A stretch of DNA of 64,000 nt, taken from positions 238,997-302,996 of the forward strand of contig UEGR01000003.1 of assembly GCA_900465685.1 (NCBI GenBank), read 5' to 3'. Made by a program: the position numbers and the translations under genes. Of this stretch, positions 34,511 through 43,400 are shown piece by piece. Source of the DNA: Hyphomicrobiales bacterium (GTDB lineage Bacteria; Pseudomonadota; Alphaproteobacteria; Rhizobiales; Rhizobiaceae). Position 1 is the first letter of the stretch. Each line of letters starts with the position of its first letter. Below the pieces are notes generated by a model that was not told the DNA's origin, did not search any database, and saw only the letters and a program-made list of their open reading frames with translations.

Positions 34511-34684
34511 ATGAATAAAGTTGCTCTCGCATTCACTATTACTTCAATCCTCACGGGATTTGCTGCATCGGCTGCTCGAGCGGACGACCCTAAGAACTGT
34601 TATGTTAAATTAGACAAGCAAGTAATCTGCTGCCTCGATCAGTATGGAACGCCAATATGTAAGCCGATTCCCGCAAGAAAATAG
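34511..34684 (+). CDS. Small secreted cysteine-rich peptide, copy 2
   Basis: This 57-residue precursor has a clear signal peptide (MNKVALAFTITSILTGFAAS, likely cleavage after ARA near residue 24). The short mature peptide has Cys at 30, 40, 41 and 50, the same C-x9-CC-x8-C spacing as copy 1, and ends in the basic PIPARK tail. GGAGAAG precedes the ATG; an upstream in-frame Met at 34469 lacks such support. A strong UUCG terminator follows. Sequence outside the Cys framework has diverged strongly from copy 1 while spacing is preserved, which suggests selection on a disulfide fold. Confidence 0.75.
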   Translation: MNKVALAFTITSILTGFAASAARADDPKNCYVKLDKQVICCLDQYGTPICKPIPARK

Positions 34685-34709
34685 GATGGAATAAAGTCTA
34701 TTGTATGCG

Positions 34710-34738
34710 GAAGCTCTACTTCGGTGGAGCTTCTTTTT
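34710..34738 (+). terminator. Intrinsic terminator with UUCG tetraloop
   Basis: GAAGCTCTAC and GTGGAGCTTC pair (one G-U) around a TTCG loop closed by C-G, then TTTTT. It lies 26 bases after the second cysteine-rich peptide gene. Confidence 0.9.
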
Positions 34739-34761
34739 ATTGGGCGCTACAGAAATCTGGG

Positions 34762-34873
34762 CAAAAAAAGAGCCGGACTAAGAAGTCCGGCTTAGTTATG
34801 AAGGTGCCACTTGGGCAAACCTCCAGAGGGGAACACTTACCGCGCGCAATGGGAGGAGGCACAGCGGTAAGTA
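34762..34873 (-). ncRNA. Candidate small RNA with anti-Shine-Dalgarno loop (minus strand)
   Basis: A -35 TTGAAC (34907-34902) and -10 CATATC (34884-34879) are 17 bases apart on the minus strand and predict a start at about 34873. The transcript would begin with the hairpin CTTACCGC/GCGGTAAG (34871-34864 and 34843-34836), whose loop carries CCTCCTCCC. It would end with AGCCGGACT/AGTCCGGCT (34792-34784 and 34779-34771) followed by CTTTTTTT. The promoter, hairpin and terminator are all in order. It resembles the RNA at 28561-28690 but has one anti-SD hairpin instead of three. Confidence 0.7.
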
Positions 34874-34907
34874 ACCCCGATATGGATCAGTTAGCCCCAT
34901 TGTTCAA

Positions 34908-35402
34908 CCCCTTAGTCGCTTTTTTTTGACGATTTCGGAAGATTACGAAGTTTTTCACCCGTTTATGGTCGCGGCTAACGATGCAAACATGGGTTGTGTT
35001 TCATTTCGGATCAGGTTGCGATTGCTAAAATACAAAACCTTTTCCGTAGGATAGCCCATGAGTCTGGGTGGATCAAACGTCCGTATTTTGTCAGGCTTGC
35101 CTTATTTGCTCCCATAAACGCATGAAATCATTAGAATAATTCTAAAACATTCCTATCGTAGTCATGTTCATTTGTCTTGCAGTGGGCGCGAGCTACTTAT
35201 AAAAGGTGACCAACCGTCGGCACTTAAATCGAGCGCGATTTTTTGTAAGCACGATGCGTGGATTGAAAAGTTAAGTGCGTGCTTTGTGCGCCCGGCCGGT
35301 CGTGCAGCGCACTCATTGAAGAAGGCTTAGGCTGATCGAGAACTTGCCCGAGAACTGATTAAAGGGGCGGGCCGGTTTCTTTGTCTGTTTGGATAGATCG
35401 AA
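34908..35402. promoter_or_regulatory. efeU upstream region with Irr-type iron box
   Basis: The region holds TTAGAA-TAA-TTCTAA at 35131-35145, extended by A on the right to TTCTAAA. It matches the iron control element (TTTAGAA-N3-TTCTAAA) bound by Irr in Rhizobiales at all but the outermost left base. A promoter-like CTTGCA/TATAAA pair (about 35178 and 35200) lies downstream. I see no gene in the rest. The leader to efeU would be about 190 bases. Confidence 0.6.
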
Positions 35403-36242
35403 ATGCTCGTACCGTTTCTCATCATGTTCCGCGAAGGCGTGGAAGCAGCGCTGATCGTTGGTATCATCGCGAGCTATCTACATCAGACGGGACGCAGCGC
35501 CTGGATGCCGGTTGTCTGGATCGGCATTCTGCTGGCACTTGCCATGTCACTCACGGTCGGCGCGATCCTGCAAATTCTGAGCGCGGAGTTTCCGCAAAAG
35601 GCGCAGGAGCTTTTTGAGGCCACCATCGGATTGATCGCCGTTTTCGTGCTGACCTCGATGGTGTTCTGGATGCGCAAGGCCGCACGGTCGATCAAGGCCG
35701 AGCTGCACCATTCCATCGATGCGGCTTTCGAAACGCCGACGCATAAAGGCGTCGGCCTTATCCTGATGGTGTTTTTCGCGGTTGCTCGCGAGGGGTTAGA
35801 GTCGGTCTTCTTCCTGCTGGCTGCGTTCCAGCAAAGCGAAGGACCAGCAGCACCGCTTGGCGCTTTGTTGGGCGTGCTGCTTGCCGCCGCTGTTGGTTAT
35901 TGCATCTACAAGGGCGGGTTGAGGCTCAATCTGCGCCGTTTCTTCCGCTGGACTGGCGTTTTCATCCTGATCATCGCCGCTGGTATTCTGGCCAATTCGG
36001 TGATGGCACTGCATGAAGCTGGTCTGTGGAACCATTTCCAGACGGTCGTCTTTGATGCGAGCGATGTTCTGCCGCTCGACAGCACGCTTGGTTCGGTTCT
36101 GGCTGGCATCTTCGGCTACATCGCCACGCCGACCGTGAGCGAAGTCGTGGCCTATGTTGCCTTCCTTGTTCCAGCCCTCATTCTTTTCCTGATGCCGTCG
36201 TCTGCGCCCGTTCAGGGTGCGCAGGCCAAGCATAGCGCCTAG
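35403..36242 (+). CDS. efeU: FTR1-family iron permease EfeU
   Basis: This 279-residue inner-membrane permease has about seven helices and imports iron together with EfeO and EfeB. Both REGLE-type motifs needed for iron passage are present: REGVEA near residue 10 and REGLES near 128. It is first in an efeU-efeO-efeB-efeO-like operon and has an Irr-type box upstream. The Shine-Dalgarno is weak. Confidence 0.92.
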   Translation: MLVPFLIMFREGVEAALIVGIIASYLHQTGRSAWMPVVWIGILLALAMSLTVGAILQILSAEFPQKAQELFEATIGLIAVFVLTSMVFWMRKAARSIKAELHHSIDAAFETPTHKGVGLILMVFFAVAREGLESVFFLLAAFQQSEGPAAPLGALLGVLLAAAVGYCIYKGGLRLNLRRFFRWTGVFILIIAAGILANSVMALHEAGLWNHFQTVVFDASDVLPLDSTLGSVLAGIFGYIATPTVSEVVAYVAFLVPALILFLMPSSAPVQGAQAKHSA

Positions 36243-36256
36243 TCAACGAGATTTTC

Positions 36257-37450
36257 ATGACGAACCCAAAAGCCACCGAACCGTTTTCCCGCAATCTGGT
36301 TCGCATCGGACTGGTGCTGGCCGTGCTGCTGCTCGTGGCTGCGGGCGCAGCCTTCTATTACGCATCACGCGTTTCGGACAAGGCGCGCCATGCGGATACC
36401 GAAGGCAAAATTCAGGTGGCGATCAATGCGAAAAGCTGCGAGCCGAACGAATTGACCGTTCCCGCTGGCCGCTCGGTGTTCGAGATCATCAACAAGTCTG
36501 ACCGTACCGTCGAATGGGAAATCCTCGATGGCGTCATGGTGCTGGAAGAGCGCGAGAACATTGCGCCCGGTTTCAAGCAGACCATTACGGCAAAGCTTGC
36601 TCCCGGCGAATATCAGATTACCTGCGGCCTGCTGTCCAATCCGCGCGGCAAACTGACGGTGACGCCATCCGCCGCAAGCGATGCCGAAAAGGGCAACAAG
36701 CTGCCGCTAACCGCCTTCATCGGCGCGCTGGCGGAATATCAGATCTATCTGGCAACCGAAGTGGCGGAATTCCAGAAGGCGACTGGCGATCTGTCGGCTG
36801 CCGTTGCCAGCGGCAATCTGGAAACCGCGCAGGCCGCCTATGGTCCGGCCCGCGCTGCCTATGCCCGTATTGCGCCTGTTTCGGAAGCGTTCTCCGATCT
36901 CGATACGGCCATCAATGCCCGTGCGGATTATTTCGAAAAGCGTGAGCAAGACCCTGCCTTCGGCGGCCTGCATCGTATCGAATATGGCCTGTTCGAGCAG
37001 AAATTAGCCGACGGACTGGCCCCTATCGCGGACAAGCTGGCACAGGATGCCGGTGCATTGAAGGAGCGTATTCGCGCCCTGCGTATTTCACCGGATCGTA
37101 TGCTCGCAGGCACCGCATCGGCGCTTGATCGCTTCGCCTCCACGGCAGGCGATACGGGCGAAGACCGCTATGCCCATACCGACCTGCAAGCCTTTGCCGG
37201 TCTCATCGAAGGTGCGGCCAAGACGGCTGATGTATTGCGTCCCATCGTGGACAAGGTCGATGCGAAGGCATTTGAAGGCATCGACAAGGAACTGGCTGCG
37301 GTGAAGGCTCTGTTGAGCGCCAATGCCGAAGGCAATGGTTTCAAGGCCTACGACAATCTCTCGTCTGATGAAAAGGCGAAGATCAAGGACGGCGCAGCTT
37401 CGCTCGCCGCCCAATTCTCTAAACTCCGCGATCAATTGGGAGTGGATTAA
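36257..37450 (+). CDS. efeO: Iron uptake protein EfeO (cupredoxin plus imelysin M75 domains)
   Basis: This 397-residue periplasmic component has a membrane anchor or uncleaved signal at about residues 14-38. A cupredoxin-like domain follows at about 48-135 (KSCEPNELTVPAGRSVFEI). The imelysin domain, at about 150-390, contains the metal-binding HxxE in GGLHRIEYGLFEQ. It captures iron for EfeU and possibly oxidises it. It starts 14 bases after efeU, and its stop overlaps the efeB start (TAATG). Confidence 0.92.
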   Translation: MTNPKATEPFSRNLVRIGLVLAVLLLVAAGAAFYYASRVSDKARHADTEGKIQVAINAKSCEPNELTVPAGRSVFEIINKSDRTVEWEILDGVMVLEERENIAPGFKQTITAKLAPGEYQITCGLLSNPRGKLTVTPSAASDAEKGNKLPLTAFIGALAEYQIYLATEVAEFQKATGDLSAAVASGNLETAQAAYGPARAAYARIAPVSEAFSDLDTAINARADYFEKREQDPAFGGLHRIEYGLFEQKLADGLAPIADKLAQDAGALKERIRALRISPDRMLAGTASALDRFASTAGDTGEDRYAHTDLQAFAGLIEGAAKTADVLRPIVDKVDAKAFEGIDKELAAVKALLSANAEGNGFKAYDNLSSDEKAKIKDGAASLAAQFSKLRDQLGVD

Positions 37451-38769
37451 TGACCAAGAAATTTTTGAAAACTGATAATCCTGTTTCACCTTCACGCCGC
37501 GCATTGCTGCTTGGCGCCGGGGCAACCGGCGTTGCCGGCGTCGTGGCGGGCGTGTTGAACCCGCAACCGGCTCATGCGCTGTCTTCCGACAGCGTGACCA
37601 ATGCGCCGGAAAGCGACAAAATTCACGAAAGCCAGCCTTTCCATGGCGTTCACCAGCCGGGCATTGTCAATGCACGCCCGGCGGCCGGTCTGGTTGCGGC
37701 CTTCGACGTTCTGGCGCGGGATCGCGGTGAACTCGAACGCATGTTCAAACTCTTGACCGAGCGCGCTGCCTTTCTGATGAAGGGCGGCGAGCCGCAGCAG
37801 CTTGATGCGAAGTTTCCCCCATCGGATTCGGGCATTCTCGGCCCGACCGTGACGCCGGATAATCTGACCGTGACGATTGCGCTCGGCCACTCGTTATTCG
37901 ATGACCGGTTTGGTCTGAAGCCGATGAAACCACAACAGCTTCAGCGCATGACCGGCTTTCCCAACGATGCCTTGCAGAAAGACATCTGCCACGGCGATCT
38001 GATGATCCAGTTCTGTTCCAATACGCCGGACACTAATATTCATGCGCTGCGCGATATCATGAAGAACATGCCGGACTTGCTGATGGTGCGCTGGAAGCAG
38101 GAAGGCACTGTGCCGGTCCAGCCGCCACATTCGCCGAAAGCCAAGGAAAGCGCACGCAATTTCCTCGGTTTCCGCGATGGTTCGGCCAATCCGGATGCGT
38201 CCGACAAGAAGCTGATGCAGCAGGTCGTCTGGGTGCAGAAGGAAAGCGACGAGCCCGATTGGGCTGCCAATGGCAGCTATGTCGCGGTGCGCATCATCCG
38301 CAATATGGTGGAGCGCTGGGATCGCACGCCGTTGCAGGAGCAGGAGACGATTTTCGGTCGTCGCAAGGATAGCGGCGCGCCGTTCGACGGCAAGACGGAA
38401 GCCGATGTGCCGGATTACGCCAAGGATCATGAAGGTAAGGTCACGCCGATGGATTCACATATCCGTCTGGCCAATCCGCGCGATGCCATGGCGCATGAGA
38501 ACCTGATCCTGCGCCGTCCTTTCAATTATTCGAACGGCGTCACCAAGTCGGGCCAGCTCGATATGGGGCTTCTGTTCATCGCCTATCAGGCCAATCTCGA
38601 AAAAGGTTTCATCACCGTCCAGAACCGCCTCAATGGCGAGCCGCTGGAAGAATATATCAAGCCCATCGGCGGCGGATATTTCTTCGCGCTGCCGGGTGTG
38701 AAGGACGATCAGGACTATTACGCACGTGGATTGCTTGCGGCGAGCGGGCCGCAAAACGCCCGCGGGTGA
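37450..38769 (+). CDS. efeB: EfeB, DyP-type haem peroxidase/deferrochelatase
   Basis: This 439-residue periplasmic enzyme has a twin-arginine signal (SPSRRALLLGAGATGVAG, cleavage after AHA near residue 44). The DyP hallmark GxxDG appears as GFRDGSANPD at about residue 240, and a haem-proximal His and distal Arg would lie in the following 150 residues. EfeB oxidises ferrous iron and can extract iron from haem. Tat export is consistent with haem loading before export. Confidence 0.93.
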   Translation: MTKKFLKTDNPVSPSRRALLLGAGATGVAGVVAGVLNPQPAHALSSDSVTNAPESDKIHESQPFHGVHQPGIVNARPAAGLVAAFDVLARDRGELERMFKLLTERAAFLMKGGEPQQLDAKFPPSDSGILGPTVTPDNLTVTIALGHSLFDDRFGLKPMKPQQLQRMTGFPNDALQKDICHGDLMIQFCSNTPDTNIHALRDIMKNMPDLLMVRWKQEGTVPVQPPHSPKAKESARNFLGFRDGSANPDASDKKLMQQVVWVQKESDEPDWAANGSYVAVRIIRNMVERWDRTPLQEQETIFGRRKDSGAPFDGKTEADVPDYAKDHEGKVTPMDSHIRLANPRDAMAHENLILRRPFNYSNGVTKSGQLDMGLLFIAYQANLEKGFITVQNRLNGEPLEEYIKPIGGGYFFALPGVKDDQDYYARGLLAASGPQNARG

Positions 38770-38776
38770 GGTGGAG

Positions 38777-38864
38777 GCATTTCCCAACTGCCCCAAGCTG
38801 TTTGGTGAAATGCATAAACAAGATGACAGAGCGTTTTGAACGGTTGAGGCCGCAGCGCTCTGTC
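38777..38864 (+). other. Two inverted repeats between efeB and the second efeO-like gene
   Basis: GCATTTC pairs with GAAATGC at the two ends of 38777-38813. GACAGAGCG (38825-38833) pairs with CGCTCTGTC (38856-38864). These structures fill the 117-base gap and may lower readthrough or protect the upstream message. Neither has a T-run. Confidence 0.4.
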
Positions 38865-38886
38865 GATCATCATGGAGAGGCTAAAC

Positions 38887-39714
38887 ATGAAGTATCGTCT
38901 GCCATTATTAGCATCGGCTTGCGCCGTCGCGCTCTCGCTCAGCTTCGGTGCTGCCAAGGCCGAGGTTTCGCCGCTGGATCTCGTCCAGCCGATTGCCGAC
39001 TACAAGGTCTATGTGCAGGAGCACCTCGACATTCTCGTGAAGGATACCAAGGCTTTCACGGATGCGATCAAGGCTGGCGATCTGGCGAAGGCCAAGGAAC
39101 TCTATCCGTCTTCACGCGTCTCTTATGAAAAGATCGAGCCGATTGCCGAGCTTTTCGCCGATCTCGATGCATCCATCGACAGCCGCGCTGACGATCATGA
39201 AAATGGCGAGAAGTCAGACGACTTTACCGGTTTCCACCGCCTTGAATATGGTCTGTTCGCACAGAACACGACCGATGGCCTGGCTCCTTTTGCCGACAAG
39301 CTTTATGCCGACGTTCTGGAACTCCAGAAGCGCGTCAAGGATCTGACCGTTCCGCCTGAGAAGGTCGTGGGTGGTGCAGCCGCGCTCATGGAAGAAGTGG
39401 CCGCTGGCAAGATTTCCGGTGAAGAAGACCGTTACAGCCACACCGACCTTTGGGATTTCAAGGCCAATGTCGATGGCGCGCAGAAGATTGTCGAGCTGTT
39501 CAAGCCGCTGATCGAGAAGGAAAATCCTGATCTGATCAAGAAGGTTGAAGCTAACTTCAAGACCGTCGACGATATTCTTGCCAAGTACAAGAAGGGCGAC
39601 GGCTATGAGACCTATGACAAGCTGTCGGAAGACGACCGCAAGGCTCTTGCCGGTCCGGTGACCACGCTGGCAGAAGACCTGTCCACGCTGCGCGGCACGC
39701 TCGGCCTGAACTAA
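38887..39714 (+). CDS. EfeO-like periplasmic imelysin protein (no cupredoxin domain)
   Basis: This 275-residue exported protein has a Sec signal peptide (KYRLPLLASACAVALSLSFG, cleavage near AKA at about 26) and a single imelysin/M75 domain with the metal motif FHRLEYGLFAQ. It aligns with the C-terminal half of the EfeO at 36257 but lacks the cupredoxin half, as in EfeM proteins. GGAGAGG precedes the ATG. It is the last gene of the iron operon and ends in a strong terminator. Confidence 0.9.
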   Translation: MKYRLPLLASACAVALSLSFGAAKAEVSPLDLVQPIADYKVYVQEHLDILVKDTKAFTDAIKAGDLAKAKELYPSSRVSYEKIEPIAELFADLDASIDSRADDHENGEKSDDFTGFHRLEYGLFAQNTTDGLAPFADKLYADVLELQKRVKDLTVPPEKVVGGAAALMEEVAAGKISGEEDRYSHTDLWDFKANVDGAQKIVELFKPLIEKENPDLIKKVEANFKTVDDILAKYKKGDGYETYDKLSEDDRKALAGPVTTLAEDLSTLRGTLGLN

Positions 39715-39737
39715 TCAGTTCCAGCACTGGAAAATGG

Positions 39738-39765
39738 AAATGGCGGGCATTGCCCGCCATTTTTT
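39738..39765. terminator. Bidirectional terminator between the efe operon and putR
   Basis: The stem AAATGGCGGGC/GCCCGCCATTT with a three-base loop is followed by TTTTTT. It sits between convergent genes and touches the putR stop region. Confidence 0.9.
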
Positions 39766-40259
39766 TAGATTGCGCCGGGATAGACTCTCACCGGCCGATT
39801 ATCCTTGACGGATTCCATCACCACGAAGGTCGATGTGCTTGCCACATTGGGCAGGCTGGAAATCTTTTCGCCCAGCACTTCACGGTAGCGACGAATATTG
39901 GGCGTTCGCACTTTCAGAAGATAATCGAATGAACTTGCGATCATGTGGCACTCTTCAACCTCGCGTATCTTGCGAACGGCAGTGTTGAAAGCATTGAGCG
40001 CCGCCTCGCGCGTATCGGACAGTTTGACGGTCGTGAAGGCGATGTGGTCGATACCCAGTTTTTCAGGATCGATCGCCGCGCGAAAGCCCAGAATATAGCC
40101 CTCATCGACCAGTCTTTTCAGTCGTGCCTGACAAGGCGTCTTGGAAAGACCGACCTTTTTCGACAGCTCGGTGACCGGAATTCTGCCGTCTTCGCTCAGG
40201 ACTTCCAGAATGCGCCGGTCGAACTGATCCAGATCGTCTACAGACTCTATTTTTCGCAT
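39765..40259 (-). CDS. putR: Lrp/AsnC-family regulator, PutR-like
   Basis: This 164-residue regulator has an N-terminal winged helix (FDRRILEVLSEDGRIPVTELSKKVGLSKTPCQARLKRL) and a C-terminal RAM ligand domain. It is divergent from putA, the arrangement of the proline-responsive PutR activator in Agrobacterium and Rhodobacter. The PutA here lacks its own DNA-binding domain, so PutR presumably provides control. Confidence 0.88.
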   Translation of the reverse strand: MRKIESVDDLDQFDRRILEVLSEDGRIPVTELSKKVGLSKTPCQARLKRLVDEGYILGFRAAIDPEKLGIDHIAFTTVKLSDTREAALNAFNTAVRKIREVEECHMIASSFDYLLKVRTPNIRRYREVLGEKISSLPNVASTSTFVVMESVKDNRPVRVYPGAI

Positions 40260-40420
40260 TCATTTTGCCTTTATAGATCGCAATAATAAGATCGATTTTC
40301 CTTTATATGGTTCAAATCAAGGCAGAATGCAATTTGCGCCGATGATAGTGTGCACCCAAATAAAACAGAGGTAAACTGGGCGCTACGCCCGGGCCTGTTC
40401 TCTTTTGCGAGCCTTGCACC
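40260..40420. promoter_or_regulatory. putR-putA divergent promoter region
   Basis: The 161-base interval is AT-rich near putR. It contains the direct repeat AGATCG at about 40276 and 40291 and the segment AGAATGCAATTTGCG near 40326, any of which might be Lrp-type contacts. No single palindrome stands out. Confidence 0.4.
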
Positions 40421-43400
40421 ATGACTGATAAAATTCCTGCTTCCACAAATCCGGTTTTCCAGAATTTTGCGCCGCCGATCCGCGAGCAGAGCGCTCTGCG
40501 TCAGATCATTACGAGCGCTTATCGCCGTTCGGAAGCGGAATGTGTGACGGCTCTGGTTGAGCAGGCGACACTTCCGGAAGAAACCCGCAAGTCTGTTCGC
40601 GCCACGGCCCGCAAACTGATCGAGGCGCTGCGCGCTAAGCACAAGGGCACCGGCGTTGAAGGTCTGGTGCATGAATATTCGCTGTCGAGCCAGGAAGGCG
40701 TGGCGCTGATGTGCCTTGCCGAAGCGCTGCTGCGCATTCCGGACATGGCAACCCGCGACGCGCTCATCCGCGACAAGATCTCCAATGGCGACTGGAAGTC
40801 CCATATTGGCGGCGGTCGGTCGCTGTTCGTCAATGCGGCAACCTGGGGCCTCGTCGTTACCGGCAAGCTCACCAACACCGTCAATGATCGCGGCCTTTCG
40901 GCTGCGCTGACGCGCCTTATCGCCCGCTGCGGCGAGCCGGTCATCCGTCGTGGCGTCGATATGGCCATGCGCATGATGGGCGAGCAGTTCGTTACCGGCG
41001 AAACCATCGACGAAGCGCTGAAGCGCGCCAAGCCGCTGGAAGAGCGCGGCTTCCGTTATTCCTACGATATGCTGGGTGAAGCCGCGACCACCGCTGCCGA
41101 CGCCGAGCGTTATTACAAGGATTATGAAACCGCCATTCATGCCATTGGCCGCGCTTCCGCCGGTCGCGGTATTTATGACGGCCCGGGCATTTCCATCAAA
41201 CTTTCCGCGCTGCATCCGCGCTATGTCCGCTCGCAGAGCGAACGCGTCATGGGTGAATTGCTGCCGAAGGTGAAGGCGCTTGCGGCCATTGCCAAGTCCT
41301 ACAATATCGGTCTGAACATCGATGCCGAAGAAGCCGACCGTCTGGAGCTGTCGCTCGATCTGTTGCAGAGCCTGATCGAAGATCCGGATCTGGCCGATTG
41401 GGAAGGCATAGGCTTCGTGGTGCAGGCCTATGGCAAGCGCTGCCCGTTCGTGCTCGATTTCATCATCGATCTGGCTCGGAGTAACAAGCGCCGCGTCATG
41501 GTTCGTCTGGTGAAGGGCGCTTATTGGGACGCTGAAATCAAGCGCGCGCAGGTGGACGGTCTGGAAGACTTCCCGGTCTATACCCGCAAGGTGCACACCG
41601 ACGTGTCCTACATCGCCTGCGCCCGCAAGCTGCTGGCGGCGACCGATGCTGTCTTCCCGCAGTTTGCGACGCACAATGCGCAGACGCTGGCGACGATCTA
41701 TCACATTGCCGGACAGGATTTCAAAACCGGCCAGTTCGAATTCCAGTGCCTGCACGGCATGGGCGAACCGCTTTATGACGAAGTTGTCGGCCCGTCCAAG
41801 CTTGGCCGTCCGGCCCGTATTTATGCGCCTGTTGGTACGCATGAAACGCTGCTGGCCTATCTGGTGCGCCGTCTGCTCGAAAACGGCGCAAACTCGTCCT
41901 TCGTCAACCGCATTGGCGATGAAAACGTGTCGGTTGATGAACTCGTTGCCGATCCGGTCGAGGTCGTGCGCTCCATGGCTGTCGTCGGTGCGCGCCATGA
42001 CCAGATTGCGCTGCCGGAAGGCCTCTATGGCGCTCGCCAGAATTCTGCGGGTTTCGACCTGTCCAACGAAGTGACGCTCGATGCGCTGAGCAAAAAGCTT
42101 GAAGCAACGGCAGATCGCAACTGGACATCCGAGCCGCAGGTTGCAGGCACCATGGTCAAAGGCGCAAGCCGTCCGGTACTCAACCCGGGTGATCGCGAAG
42201 ATGTTGTCGGCACGGTTACTGAAATCGATGCCTCCGATGTTGCCAAGGCCATGGCTGTTGCGAAGACGGCGACTGCAAGCTGGTCGGCTGTTGCACCTGC
42301 TGAGCGTGCCGCTTGCCTTGATCGCGCTGCCGACATTATGCAGCGCGACATGCCGGAACTGCTCGGCCTTGTGATGCGCGAAGCGGGCAAGTCCATGCCG
42401 AACGCCATTGCAGAAGTGCGCGAAGCCATCGACTTCCTGCGTTATTACGCCGAACAGACGCGTCGCACTTTTGGCGTTGCCCATAAGGCATTGGGTCCAA
42501 TTGTCTGCATCAGCCCGTGGAACTTCCCGCTCGCCATCTTCACCGGTCAGATTGCTGCAGCACTTGTCGCTGGCAACCCGGTGCTGGCGAAGCCTGCCGA
42601 AGAAACGCCTCTGATTGCCGCGCAGGGCGTGCGCATCCTGCATGAAGCCGGTATTCCGGCTGATGCGCTTCAGCTTCTGCCGGGCGACGGCCGTATTGGT
42701 GCAGCGCTGGTTGCAGCGCCGGAAACCTGTGGCGTGATGTTCACCGGCTCGACCGAAGTTGCGCGTCTCATTCAGGCCCAGCTTGCGTCGCGTCTGCTGC
42801 CGAATGGCAAGCCGATCCCGCTGATCGCCGAAACCGGCGGCCAGAACGCGATGATCGTCGATTCTTCGGCACTTGCAGAACAGGTCGTCTTCGACGTTAT
42901 CGCTTCCGCTTTCGACAGCGCCGGTCAGCGTTGCTCGGCGCTGCGTGTGCTCTGCCTTCAGGAAGATGTGGCCGACCGTATTCTGGCCATGCTGAAGGGT
43001 GCGCTGCGCGAATTGTCCATCGGACGCACCGACAAGCTGAAGGTCGATATTGGTCCGGTCATCACTGATGAAGCCAAGGATATCATCGAAAAGCACATTC
43101 AGGGCATGCGTGAGCTTGGCCGCAAGGTTGAACAGCTTCCGCTTGGACCAGAAACGGCCAAGGGCACCTATGTTGCACCGACCATCATCGAAATCGAAAC
43201 ACTGCGCGACCTGAAGCGTGAAGTGTTCGGCCCGGTTCTGCATGTGGTTCGCTACAAGCGCGACGACATGGAGCGCCTGATCGACGATATCAACGCGACG
43301 GGCTACGGCCTGACTTTCGGTCTGCATACGCGTCTTGACGAAACGATCGCCAATGTCGCCGACCGTATCCGCGTCGGTAACGTCTATATCAACCGCAACG

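Noticed and set aside
34705-34929. 74-codon rightward frame over the small RNA near 34.8 kb
   Set aside because: It starts in a terminator and spans the predicted minus-strand RNA, with no ribosome-binding site of quality and no homology pattern.
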